Source: CAYTGR01 sp964437445
GTDB taxonomy: Bacteria > Chloroflexota > Anaerolineae > B4-G1 > SLSP01
Direction: 5' to 3'
Assembly: GCA_964437445.1 (NCBI GenBank)
Contig: CAYTGR010000012.1
Span: forward strand, 24,514-88,513
Length of the DNA: 64,000 nt
A program made the position numbers and the translations under genes. Below the pieces are notes generated by a model that did not search any database, was not told where the DNA came from, and worked only from the letters and a program-made list of their open reading frames with translations. Below are positions 42,077 through 49,986 of the stretch, piece by piece (position 1 is the first letter of the stretch; each line of letters begins with the position of its first letter).

Positions 42077-43552
42077 CTATTCCCCAGCCGGCGTAGGGGT
42101 GGGAGTGGGTGTTTCGGATGGCGTGGGGGTTTCCGGGGACGGTGTACTTTCGGAGCCGCTCTCTTCGCTGGCTGGGGTGAGGGCACAGGCGGCGAGCTCG
42201 CCCTGGATGGTGCAGGTGGAGAGATCACCGGCGGCCAGCAGCTCTAAGAATCTGAACAGCAGCTGGGGCGAATCGGCCAGCAGGACCACGGTGGTCCGGG
42301 TTGGGTTGGTTTTGAACAGCAGGACGCCGGTGTTGGCGCGGCTGAGCTTGCCGAAACCCGGGAGTTCCAGTTGCCCCTCGGCTGAACTGTCGTTGGCTTT
42401 GGCGGACCAATCCAGGTTGAAGAGCTCCAGGTAGGGCCGGAGCGCCTGGCTGGGGGTGTAGGTTCCCAAGACGACCAGATCGGTCCCTGGCTGCGGCTTT
42501 TCCACCAGGTTGACCGCGATGTTCAGCGGTTTCAACGCGGCCTGCCATTTCCCCAGCGCTTTCAACACGTCGGCGTTCACCTGGAACGGCTCCAGCAGCG
42601 GCAGAACGGCCACCGGCCGGCTGAAGAGGAAGGGAAAGTCCTCCAAATCGTGCGTCCGTTCGCCTGTCAGCAGGAACTGGCTCAGATGGCCGATCAGGCG
42701 CTGGTTGTCGGCGACCTGATTGTAGGGTGGCGTGAGGAACGTCAAATCGCCTGTGGCCAGCACTTGCCCATCGGCGCTCAATGCAGCGGCGGTCAGTGCG
42801 CCGCCGGTGTCGGTCCGCGAGGAGAGCGTGTTGTCGTCACCCTGGAGCAGAGCTGTCCCGGTGCTGGTGGCCACCGAGTGCGCGGCATAGAAAACCACGG
42901 TAGAGAAATCAGCGGCAGCGGGATTTTCGGTGGTCGGGTGCAGGAAGACGTTGCGGAAGTTGCCCTCGTTTTCCACCAGGTTGTAAAGATAATCGTCAAC
43001 AAAGGCCAGGTCAAAGGGGCGGAGCAGACTGTTGGCCGCAATGACATCGGTAGCCGGATCGCCTTCTACAAAGCCGAACAGCCAATCAATGGAGACGCCA
43101 TTGCGGGTAGGATCGGCGATGACCAGCAACCGCCCCCCACGGGCCGCGAAGTGTTGCAAGAGCCGGGTCTCTTCGGCGGTGAACGGGGTCAGGGGGGCGA
43201 TGGTCACGTAAGCGTCGGCATACTTGAGCGCTTCGCCGAGGGCCCGGCCGCTGCCGTCTACCACTTCCAGTTGAGCGCCGGAGGCCGTGAGCCGTTCGGT
43301 CAGCGCGGCCAGTTCCGGCAGCGTGAACTGGTTCTTGTGCAGCAGGTCCAACAGGATCACCGGCTTTGTGCGCCCGGCAGGCGCGACAATCTTTTCCGGC
43401 GTGGAGAGGGGCGGGGTCGGCATCCCCACGGCGCTGTAGTCGGGGGTCTCCACCGGTCCCGGCGTGTAAAGTCCCCGGTAATACCAGAGGGTGCGGGCGA
43501 TCAAAGGCAAAAGGAGCAGCCCCACTGCGATCCAGATGCGGTAGCGTTTCAT
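42077..43552 (-). CDS. membrane-anchored protein of unknown function, DUF4350/GldG-like
   Basis: A 491-residue protein with one N-terminal membrane helix (IAVGLLLLPLIARTLWYY). The outer part resembles the Rossmann-like domain of DUF4350/GldG proteins: ADAYVTIAPLTPFTAEETRLLQHFAARGGRLLVIADP. It ends in a Thr/Pro/Ser-rich tail of about 30 residues. No catalytic motif is seen. It follows the S49 peptidase gene with a 4-bp overlap, so the two are co-translated and may act together at the membrane. Family placement is by resemblance only. Confidence 0.6.
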   Translation of the reverse strand: MKRYRIWIAVGLLLLPLIARTLWYYRGLYTPGPVETPDYSAVGMPTPPLSTPEKIVAPAGRTKPVILLDLLHKNQFTLPELAALTERLTASGAQLEVVDGSGRALGEALKYADAYVTIAPLTPFTAEETRLLQHFAARGGRLLVIADPTRNGVSIDWLFGFVEGDPATDVIAANSLLRPFDLAFVDDYLYNLVENEGNFRNVFLHPTTENPAAADFSTVVFYAAHSVATSTGTALLQGDDNTLSSRTDTGGALTAAALSADGQVLATGDLTFLTPPYNQVADNQRLIGHLSQFLLTGERTHDLEDFPFLFSRPVAVLPLLEPFQVNADVLKALGKWQAALKPLNIAVNLVEKPQPGTDLVVLGTYTPSQALRPYLELFNLDWSAKANDSSAEGQLELPGFGKLSRANTGVLLFKTNPTRTTVVLLADSPQLLFRFLELLAAGDLSTCTIQGELAACALTPASEESGSESTPSPETPTPSETPTPTPTPAGE

Positions 43553-44412
43553 GGCAACCTCCTTTCCGTGGGAGGGATGTAGAGCAGATAGAGGCCCGGC
43601 TCGCGTGGATAGGCGGTCTGGCTGCCATCGTCGGCTTTGAGGAAGAAGTCATCAAAACTGGCGGTGTCAGTCAAGCCGGCCAGATCGCGCAGGTCGGCCA
43701 CCTGGTAGTGCGCAATCCGCGCCCGGCGGGCGGCTTCTTCAATCCCCTGGTTCTGGGTCCCCAGCGCGTCCACTAATCCCAGGCGGAGTGCTTCGCTGCC
43801 CGGCCAGAGTTGACCGCTCAGCACCACCTCTGGGCCGGCCTTGAGGGCCGCTCCCCGGCCTAACGTCACGGCCTGGTAGAAGGTGCGTTTGATCATCTCA
43901 ATCTGGCGTAGCACTGTGTCGCGGGGCGTGCCCCAGAGTTTATAAGGGCCGGTGGAGATGATCTCTTCAAAAACCATGGGGCTGGTGGGGAGAATGCCGA
44001 TCACGCCGACGTTGCCCACGTCGGAGGAGGGGCGGGCGTAGATGGCATCGGTCCCTACGGCCAGATAATAGGCCCCACTGGCGGCCATTCCTTCAATCAC
44101 AGTGACCACTGGCTTGATTTGCCGCAGGCGGGCCAGTTCCAGGTAGACGGCCTCGGTATCCACCACGGTCCCGCCGGGACTGTCCAGGATCAGCACTACG
44201 GCGCGGACTTCTGGATGTTCGCGGGCGTAGGTGAGTTGGGCGATCAGGTCCGGGGCCGTGTAGTAGTCAATAGTATCATAGAGCGTGATCGTGCCGACGA
44301 TGGGGCGTGGGATCAAGAGGGCGAGCAAGAGTCCCACTGTCAAGGGCAGGAGGCCCCAGAGCGCGACTGCGCCCAACTGTGACCAGAACGTGGAACGGTG
44401 TTCTGTGCTCAT
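43549..44412 (-). CDS. sppA: signal peptide peptidase A-type protease (S49 family)
   Basis: Membrane serine protease of about 287 residues. One N-terminal membrane helix (residues 12-35). The catalytic Ser is S112 in EGMAASGAYYLA and the catalytic Lys is K158 in STGPYK; LILDSPGGT is the oxyanion-region motif. The short form (single S49 domain) fits Gram-positive-type SppA. Several ATG/GTG codons are in frame at the start; ATG 44412 has GGAGG at five bases. The downstream gene overlaps by 4 bp. Confidence 0.85.
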   Translation of the reverse strand: MSTEHRSTFWSQLGAVALWGLLPLTVGLLLALLIPRPIVGTITLYDTIDYYTAPDLIAQLTYAREHPEVRAVVLILDSPGGTVVDTEAVYLELARLRQIKPVVTVIEGMAASGAYYLAVGTDAIYARPSSDVGNVGVIGILPTSPMVFEEIISTGPYKLWGTPRDTVLRQIEMIKRTFYQAVTLGRGAALKAGPEVVLSGQLWPGSEALRLGLVDALGTQNQGIEEAARRARIAHYQVADLRDLAGLTDTASFDDFFLKADDGSQTAYPREPGLYLLYIPPTERRLP

Positions 44413-44526
44413 CATCACCTCCACCGGAAGGGGTTGGGGATGAACCCCTGAATAGCTCTATCTTGGTTCAGTTCTGAAATTTTGCAAGTCGCCAGCGTGC
44501 CAGCGGGCTTTGGGCCTGAGCTTGTC

Positions 44527-44555
44527 TTGACAAGGGCCGCTTCACGGGCTATACT
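44527..44555 (+). promoter_or_regulatory. promoter of the GAF/fRMsr gene
   Basis: A perfect TTGACA (44527-44532) and TATACT (44550-44555) are 17 bp apart, leaving a leader of about 90 nt. Confidence 0.8.
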
Positions 44556-44650
44556 GTACTTGTGCTTCTCTGACCTGTGCATCACGCGCACCCTCTGCCG
44601 GGAGGGCCGGAAGTCCTGCCGGCAATGCTGCTGACATTGGAGGATAGGCA

Positions 44651-45121
44651 ATGCAAGATACCGACTCTCTCATGCCCCTGCTTGGCTCAGTGCAAACCCT
44701 CGTGGCTGAATCCACCGACCGGGCAGCCACGTTGCAAGCTGTTTGCCAGCTGCTCAAAGACCGGGTGCCGCATTATCAATGGGTTGGCTTTTATCTGACC
44801 GATCCCGACCGGGAGCGGGAGTTGGTGTTAGGGCCTTATGTGGGCGAACCGACCGAGCATGTGCGGATTCCCTTTGGGCGGGGGATTTGCGGGCAGGCCG
44901 CGGAACAGGAGCGCACCTTCATCGTGCAGGATGTGCTGGCCGAGACGAACTACCTCTCGTGCAGCCCGGCGGTCCGCTCGGAGATTGTGGTGCCGCTGTT
45001 CAAGGACGGCCGGGTGCTCGGCGAGCTGGACATTGACTCGCACCGGCTGGCTCCGTTTACCGACGCCGACCGGGCTTTCCTGGAACAGGTCTGTACGCTC
45101 GTGGCTACACTCTTTGAATGA
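44651..45121 (+). CDS. GAF-domain protein, free methionine-(R)-sulfoxide reductase-like
   Basis: A single GAF domain of 156 residues. WVGFYL, LVLGPYVGEPTEHVRIPFGRGICG, SEIVVPLFKDGRVLGELDIDS follow the fRMsr family, which reduces free Met-R-sulfoxide. Of the three family cysteines, two are present (C80 in GICG, and C104 in LSCS, which aligns with the catalytic one); the first is replaced by H70. It may therefore work with altered recycling, or be a GAF sensor. It lies upstream of superoxide reductase. TTGGAGG precedes the ATG. Confidence 0.7.
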   Translation: MQDTDSLMPLLGSVQTLVAESTDRAATLQAVCQLLKDRVPHYQWVGFYLTDPDRERELVLGPYVGEPTEHVRIPFGRGICGQAAEQERTFIVQDVLAETNYLSCSPAVRSEIVVPLFKDGRVLGELDIDSHRLAPFTDADRAFLEQVCTLVATLFE

Positions 45122-45192
45122 TCGCTGCCCCGCAGCGGTTGGCAGTTCATCGTTGTTTTAAACTATCCCATTCAAGCGCAAAGGAGGATGCT

Positions 45193-45588
45193 ATGAAGCT
45201 GGGTGATAAGATTCAATCGGCAGACTGGAAGGCGGAAAAGCACATTCCGGTCATTGAGGCCCCGGCCGAGGTTAAGGCCGGCGAGCGTTTCCTCGTCACC
45301 GTCAGCGTGGGGAAGGAGATCCCGCACCCCAACACGACCGAGCACCACATTCGCTGGATTGATGTTTACTTCCAGCCGGAAGGCGACAAGTTCATCTATC
45401 AAGTCGGCCACTTTGAGTTTACCGCCCACGGCGAATCGGTCAAGGGGGCCAACCAGGGGCCGGCCTTTACCGAGCCGGTAGTCACCTTTGGGCTGAAGCT
45501 CCAGGGCTCCGGGACGCTGGTGGCGGTAGAGCTGTGCAACATCCACGGCCTGTGGGAGAGCGCGCAGGAGATCAAGGTGGTGGAGTGA
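45193..45588 (+). CDS. superoxide reductase (neelaredoxin type)
   Basis: Reduces superoxide to hydrogen peroxide in the cytoplasm of anaerobes without making oxygen; 131 residues. The mononuclear iron ligands are visible: H17 (in EKHIP, with the catalytic Lys16), H45, H51, C115 and H118 (CNIHG). The N-terminal rubredoxin-like FeS4 centre of desulfoferrodoxin is absent, so it is class II. AAGGAGG precedes ATG 45193. It stands one gene before the encapsulin pair, whose ferritin could consume iron or peroxide. Confidence 0.92.
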   Translation: MKLGDKIQSADWKAEKHIPVIEAPAEVKAGERFLVTVSVGKEIPHPNTTEHHIRWIDVYFQPEGDKFIYQVGHFEFTAHGESVKGANQGPAFTEPVVTFGLKLQGSGTLVAVELCNIHGLWESAQEIKVVE

Positions 45589-45655
45589 AGCGTGAGGCGT
45601 GAAACGTGAGACGTGAAGCGCGAAACGTGAGACGTGAGACGTGAGGCGTGAAACG
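45584..45655. repeat. heptamer tandem array (GTGARRC)
   Basis: About ten 7-bp units (GTGAAGC, GTGAGGC, GTGAAAC, GTGAGAC) start at the superoxide reductase stop and run to 45655. It is the same heptamer family as at 37866-38040. Confidence 0.85.
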
Positions 45656-45656
45656 T

Positions 45657-45779
45657 TGGGATGAAAATCAGGTTCGTAGTAACGCGCTTTAGGCTTGTAG
45701 TGCCGCGCTTTAGCGCGGCAAAACGGCGCTGAAGCGCCTCACTACAAACGAAGAGCGTTATTTTCATGAGGAGATTTCA
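45657..45779 (-). repeat. reversed copy of the dispersed palindromic repeat
   Basis: Read on the minus strand it has TGAAAATAACGC, GTAGTGAGGCGCTTCAGCGC, a second palindrome, ACTACGAACC and TTTTCATCCCA, the same order as in the 32.6-kb copies, with an internal duplicated segment. The 300-bp spacer 45589-45889 contains this, the heptamer array and no gene. Confidence 0.75.
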
Positions 45780-45889
45780 TCCTTCCGCCTTCGTCCTTAA
45801 TACATGTGAGCCGTGAGCAGGAAACAGGCACTTCTACCGGCTGCTCTCTGCTCACTCCCTAACTGGTTTCTGTTTTCAGAGGAGTGACG

Positions 45890-46816
45890 ATGGCAAAGAT
45901 TTCTAATACAGAGTTGATTGAGATGTTGGCGGCGGCGGCCCGCGATGAACACGCCGCGATTATCCAGTATCTGCGCCATGCCTATCTGATGGGCGAGGGC
46001 GAACTGGCCTGCGAGATTGAGGCGACCGCGCGCGACGAGATGCGCCACTTCTGGATGCTCTCGCGTTGGATCGTGCGGTTGGGCGGTGAGCCGACGATTG
46101 CGCGGGGCTTCACCGATTTTGCCGGCGCCGCGCCCACCGATTGGATGCTGCGCGATGCCGCCGCCGAGGAGCGGGCCATTGCGATGTACAGCGATTACGT
46201 GGCGCGGGTGGAGGATGAGGCGTTGCGCTCAGACCTGGAGCGTATTCTGGCCGATGAAGAGCGCCATCACGGTGAATTTGTCCATTTTGCGGATAAGCTG
46301 AGCGCACCGGCGCCGGGGGAGCCGGCCGCGCCGGCTGCACCGGCCGAGCCGCCGGCCGCTCTGGCTGCTCCCGAAGCGGAGACGCTGGCCTGGGGCATCC
46401 AGCACGAATACGCCGCGCTGCTGCAATACCTGGATCACTCGTTCCGCATCATGAAGGACGAGGAGGTCTCGCGCCAGCTGGAGCTGCAAGCGGTTAACGA
46501 GATGCAGCACATGGGCTGGCTCAGCGAGGAATTGGCCGCCGCCAGCAGTGAGCTGCCGCTGGAGCCGCACCCGGTCACGCTCACGCCCGATCCACGGGCG
46601 ATGTTGCAGGCCGACATTGCTTTGGAGCACAGCACGGCGGCGCAGTATGCCCGTTATCTCCCCAAACTGACCGACCCAGGCATCAAAACGCTGGTGGGCC
46701 AGATTCACGATCACGAAGTGTACCACGAAGACCTGTTCACCCGGCTGCTGAAGCGGATGGGGACGGCTGCGGCGGCCGGCTGGACTATCGGTAGTCTCAA
46801 GAAGGAGGAAGAATAG
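45890..46816 (+). CDS. tandem ferritin-like diiron protein, predicted encapsulin cargo
   Basis: A 308-residue protein of two ferritin-like four-helix modules joined by an Ala/Pro linker (about residues 138-163). Module 1 ligands: E20, E50 with H53 (ExxH), E94, E124 with H127. Module 2: E173, E204 with H207, E246, E276 with H279. Both diiron sites appear complete. The last residues GWTIGSLKKEEE match the encapsulin targeting peptide type (LTVGSLR/K). The encapsulin gene follows 2 bp later. Start ATG 45890 follows GAGGAG. Iron oxidation and storage inside the shell is the inferred role. Known encapsulated ferritins usually carry one such domain. Confidence 0.85.
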   Translation: MAKISNTELIEMLAAAARDEHAAIIQYLRHAYLMGEGELACEIEATARDEMRHFWMLSRWIVRLGGEPTIARGFTDFAGAAPTDWMLRDAAAEERAIAMYSDYVARVEDEALRSDLERILADEERHHGEFVHFADKLSAPAPGEPAAPAAPAEPPAALAAPEAETLAWGIQHEYAALLQYLDHSFRIMKDEEVSRQLELQAVNEMQHMGWLSEELAAASSELPLEPHPVTLTPDPRAMLQADIALEHSTAAQYARYLPKLTDPGIKTLVGQIHDHEVYHEDLFTRLLKRMGTAAAAGWTIGSLKKEEE

Positions 46817-46818
46817 CT

Positions 46819-47619
46819 ATGGAGCAGGTTTTGATGCGTGACGCCGCGCCGCTCTCTGAGGCGCAATGGACTTTGGTGGATGAGACTGTCAAGCGGGTCG
46901 CCGCTCGTATCCTGGTAGGCCGGCGGTTCCTTTCCCTGTACGGCCCGCTGGGGTTCGGCACTTACATTGTCCCGCTTTACACTTACGCTTTGCAGGAGGC
47001 CGAGCCGGTGCGGGCGAAGATTGTCCGCCAGCTGCCGCTGGTAACCCTGGAGCACGACTTTGCCATCAGCGTGCGCGATCTGGAAGCTTTCAACGCCGGC
47101 CAGCCGTTTGATGTAGCCCCGGTGGCGGCCGCTGCCTCGCTCTGCGCCGCGGCCGAAGATCGGCTGATCTTCCACGGCGATCCGGCGGCCGGGCTGGAGG
47201 GCCTGCTCACGGCTGCCGGGCGGCAGACAGCGCCGTTGGGCGATTGGTCGGCGGAGGGGCGGGCGATGGCCGATGTGGCGGCAGCGATTGCGCTGCTGGT
47301 CAAGGCCGGTTTCTATGGGCCGTACACGGTCGTGGTCAGCCCTGGACGCTTTGCCCAGCTGCAACGCTTAGAGGGGCGCAGCGGCGTCCTGGCGGCCGAG
47401 CTGGTGGAGAAGCTGGCCGGCGCCCTGTACCTGTCGCCGGCCGTGCCGGATGGCCAGGCACTGGTCATCGCGCCGCAAGCGCAGCACGTGGACCTGGCGG
47501 TTGGGCAGGACATGGTCACCGCTTACCTGGAGACGGCCAGCATGGAGCATCGCTTCCGCGTGATGGAGACGTTAGCGCTGCGGATCAAGCAGCCCGGTGC
47601 GATCTGCACGCTGGAATAG
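46819..47619 (+). CDS. encapsulin shell protein (family 1, HK97 fold)
   Basis: Self-assembling nanocompartment shell protein; 266 residues, usual for family 1. It has the N-terminal RDAAPLSEAQWTLVDE, VGRRFLSLYGPLGFGTY, EDRLIFHGDPAAGLEGLL and the C-terminal VGQDMVTAYLE...FRVMETLALRIKQPGAICTL that line up with linocin/encapsulin proteins. The ribosome-binding site AAGGAGGAAG lies inside the end of the cargo gene, so cargo and shell are co-expressed. Shell size (T=1 or T=3) cannot be read from the sequence. Confidence 0.92.
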   Translation: MEQVLMRDAAPLSEAQWTLVDETVKRVAARILVGRRFLSLYGPLGFGTYIVPLYTYALQEAEPVRAKIVRQLPLVTLEHDFAISVRDLEAFNAGQPFDVAPVAAAASLCAAAEDRLIFHGDPAAGLEGLLTAAGRQTAPLGDWSAEGRAMADVAAAIALLVKAGFYGPYTVVVSPGRFAQLQRLEGRSGVLAAELVEKLAGALYLSPAVPDGQALVIAPQAQHVDLAVGQDMVTAYLETASMEHRFRVMETLALRIKQPGAICTLE

Positions 47620-47646
47620 GGGCGTCTGAGGCGCGCGATGGAGATC

Positions 47647-47676
47647 AAGGCGGGCGATGGGAGCATCGCCCGCCTT
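47647..47676 (+). terminator. terminator-like hairpin after encapsulin
   Basis: A perfect 13-bp stem (47647-47659 with 47664-47676) with loop GGAG, followed only by TGCC. It separates the encapsulin operon from the nucleotidyltransferase gene. Confidence 0.65.
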
Positions 47677-47714
47677 TGCCAGATGACGGGGGGAGTGTCG
47701 TCAGAGGAGACTTC

Positions 47715-48584
47715 ATGCGCAGCGAAGAAGAGATGTTTGAGCTGATTATAGAGACTGCCCGGCAGGATGAACGCATCCGGGCCGTGATCCTGAACGGCTC
47801 GCGGGCCAATCCGAACGCGCCGCGAGATCCTTTCCAGGATTTTGATGTGGTTTACGTTGTTACCGATGTCGCCCCCTTCAAGTATAATTATGAATGGCTC
47901 CAGCGTTTTGGTGAGCTGATGATGATGCAAATGCCCGATGACATGGTGGATCCACCGCCGGGTAATGATGACAGTTTTGCCTACCTCATGCAGTTCACCG
48001 ATGGCAATCGCCTGGACCTGACACTTTACCCACTCGCTAAAGTGGCCGAACTGGGCCGAGACAGCTTGAGTGTCTTGCTCCTGGATAAGGATGGGAGCCT
48101 TGCCCCGTTTGCGCCTCCCGGCGAAAGCGACTACCTGCCGCAACCGCCGGCCGCCAAAGCCTTCGCTGATTGCTGCAACGAGTTCTGGTGGGTTTGCCCC
48201 TACGTCGCCAAAGGATTGTGGCGTGGCGAAATCATCTACGCTAAATACATGCTGGATCGCGTTGTGCGGGATCAACTCATGAAGATGATTGTCTGGTATA
48301 TCGGCCTGAAAACTCAATTCACCCACAACCCCGGCAAATTCGGGAAATATTTTGAGGCCTATCTGGAGCCAGAACGCTGGGAATTGCTTCAGCAGACGTA
48401 TTCTGACGCCGGTTACGAGCACACCTGGGAGGCGCTGTTCGCCATGACCCGGCTGTTCAGGCAGCTGGCCCTCCCGGTGGCGGAGCGTTTTGGGTTTGAC
48501 TACCCGCACGGGGATGATGCCCGGATCACGGCGCACTTGCATCACGTGAGAGCGCTGCCCAGGACGGCGCAGGAGATCTATTGA
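47715..48584 (+). CDS. aminoglycoside 6-adenylyltransferase-like protein (ANT(6) family)
   Basis: A 289-residue nucleotidyltransferase of the AadE/AadK family. The N-terminal motif ILNGSRANPNAPRDPFQDFDVVYVV supplies GSR and the DxD metal aspartates (DFD). EFWWVCPYVAKGLWRGE and the C-terminal helical part fit the family. It may modify streptomycin-type drugs, but chromosomal homologues often have other or unknown substrates. AGAGGAG precedes ATG 47715. It could be read through from encapsulin or have its own start. Confidence 0.82.
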   Translation: MRSEEEMFELIIETARQDERIRAVILNGSRANPNAPRDPFQDFDVVYVVTDVAPFKYNYEWLQRFGELMMMQMPDDMVDPPPGNDDSFAYLMQFTDGNRLDLTLYPLAKVAELGRDSLSVLLLDKDGSLAPFAPPGESDYLPQPPAAKAFADCCNEFWWVCPYVAKGLWRGEIIYAKYMLDRVVRDQLMKMIVWYIGLKTQFTHNPGKFGKYFEAYLEPERWELLQQTYSDAGYEHTWEALFAMTRLFRQLALPVAERFGFDYPHGDDARITAHLHHVRALPRTAQEIY

Positions 48585-48690
48585 CGGGACGAGCATCCCA
48601 GTCAAAACTGGGGGGCAGTTCTCGGCTAAGGGCGGTGACTTCCACTACCTTAGGACCGCGTTGAATTTTCTTGGCGCTGTTTTTTAGCTC

Positions 48691-48718
48691 TTGACAAATG
48701 GCCCATTGCGATTATAAT
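48691..48718 (+). promoter_or_regulatory. promoter of the LacI-family gene
   Basis: A perfect TTGACA (48691-48696) and a perfect TATAAT (48713-48718) are 16 bp apart. Confidence 0.85.
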
Positions 48719-48721
48719 TAA

Positions 48722-48786
48722 TTTAAAGGTTTCAATAGCCGCTCCCCAGGGCGGCTTCTTTCAGGGCTTAGCGTTTAAACGTTTCA
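48722..48786 (+). promoter_or_regulatory. two candidate LacI-family operators
   Basis: TTTAAAGGTTTCA (48722-48734), at the start point, and TTTAAACGTTTCA (48774-48786), just before the ATG, differ at one base. The second contains AAACGTTT, the typical CG-centred core of LacI-family sites. The spacing and positions suggest autoregulation by the adjacent gene product. Confidence 0.6.
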
Positions 48787-48789
48787 GTC

Positions 48790-49836
48790 ATGTCCAAAAC
48801 TCCGGCTGTCACGATCAAGGACGTAGCTCAGCGCGCGGGGGTTTCCATCGCCACCGTCTCCTACGTCTTCAACGAAAGCGCTCCGATCAGCGAGGGGACT
48901 CGCTTGCGGGTCCTTTCGGCCGCCGCTGAACTCGGCTACCGCCCTAACGCCCTGGCCCGCAACCTGCGCGCCCAGGAGAGCCGCATCATCGGCTACAGCT
49001 GGCACCACCTGCCCGCCGACCGCTGGCATCCCATCCTGGACCGGTTCCTCTACAGTATGGCCGATGCGGCCGAGGCGGAGGGCTATCACATCCTGACCTT
49101 CACCACTTCCCCAGACGATCTCACGTCGCCGCTGCCGTATGAGGAGTTGCTGCTCACCGGACGCGTGGATGGCTTCATCCTTTCCGACACCAACCGGGGC
49201 GATGCGCGCATTCACTATTTGCTGGAACGCGGGTTTCCCTTCGTGGCGTTTGGCCGGGCCGATGAGGCGTGGGATTTCCCCTACGTGGATGTGGATGGGG
49301 AGGCGGGGGTCCGCCAGGCGGTGGATTATCTGATCCAGTTGGGCCATCGCCGCATCGGGTTGATCGCCTGGCCTGAATCGTCGTTGACCGGCGACACGCG
49401 CTGTGCCGGTTATCTGGCGGCGCTGCGGGCTGCCGGTCTGAGGCGTGATCCGGCCTGGATCGTGCGGACGGAGCACGAAGAGGCGGCCGGCCGCGCGGCG
49501 ATGCGCCAATTGCTGGCCCTGCCGGCCGACCGGCGGCCTACTGCTGTGATGGCTCTGAGTGACCTGATGGCCATCGGTGCGATGAATGCTCTCTACGAAG
49601 CCGGCTTGCAGCCTGGGCAGGACGTGGCCGTGGTCGGCTTTGACGACATCCCGTTGGCGCAATACCTGCGCCCCCCGTTGACCACGTTGCGCCAGCCGAT
49701 CCCGGAGGTGGGGGAGTGCGTGGTCAAGATGCTGCTGAGCCTGATCCGGGGCGAGCCATTGGCTGAGCGCCAGGTCTTGCTCAAGCCAACGTTAGTGGTG
49801 CGGGAATCCAGTGGGGGAACGATAACAACGCTGTAG
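48790..49836 (+). CDS. LacI-family transcriptional regulator
   Basis: A 348-residue DNA-binding regulator. Helix-turn-helix VTIKDVAQRAGVSIATVSYVFN at residues 8-29, followed by the hinge helix PNALARNLRAQ and a periplasmic-binding-protein-like sugar-sensing domain (WPESSLTGDTR, VGFDDIPLAQYLRPPLTT). Gene order suggests control of the disaccharide phosphorylase and transport genes downstream, with the sugar as inducer. There is no classical ribosome-binding site immediately before the ATG. Confidence 0.92.
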   Translation: MSKTPAVTIKDVAQRAGVSIATVSYVFNESAPISEGTRLRVLSAAAELGYRPNALARNLRAQESRIIGYSWHHLPADRWHPILDRFLYSMADAAEAEGYHILTFTTSPDDLTSPLPYEELLLTGRVDGFILSDTNRGDARIHYLLERGFPFVAFGRADEAWDFPYVDVDGEAGVRQAVDYLIQLGHRRIGLIAWPESSLTGDTRCAGYLAALRAAGLRRDPAWIVRTEHEEAAGRAAMRQLLALPADRRPTAVMALSDLMAIGAMNALYEAGLQPGQDVAVVGFDDIPLAQYLRPPLTTLRQPIPEVGECVVKMLLSLIRGEPLAERQVLLKPTLVVRESSGGTITTL

Positions 49837-49852
49837 TGTTTATGCAACGAGA

Positions 49853-49955
49853 CAGGAGCCCGACCCCGGCCAAGAGATGCGGACTCCTGTGCAAGCCAGA
49901 CAGTGCCACGGTCTCGCGGAACCGCGAGTTTTGCCGTGGGCCTGCCTGTGCGTCT
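49853..49955 (+). other. strongly folded spacer between lacI-type gene and pgmB
   Basis: ACAGGAG (49853) can pair with CTCCTGT (to 49890). Then CCACGG (around 49905) pairs with CCGTGG, enclosing a CTCGCGG/CCGCGAG stem, with outer pairing of CAGACAG to CTGCCTG. It may terminate the regulator transcript or fold in the pgmB leader; a weak TTGCCG (49931) and TATTAT (49955) could be a promoter. Confidence 0.45.
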
Positions 49956-49986
49956 ATTATAACAGATTGGTGAGGTTTGCAACTGC

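Noticed and set aside
42650..43582. Plus-strand frame of 310 codons opposite the membrane-anchored protein gene
   Set aside because: Low-complexity Gly/Arg/Val content, no domain, and the minus-strand gene is coupled to sppA.
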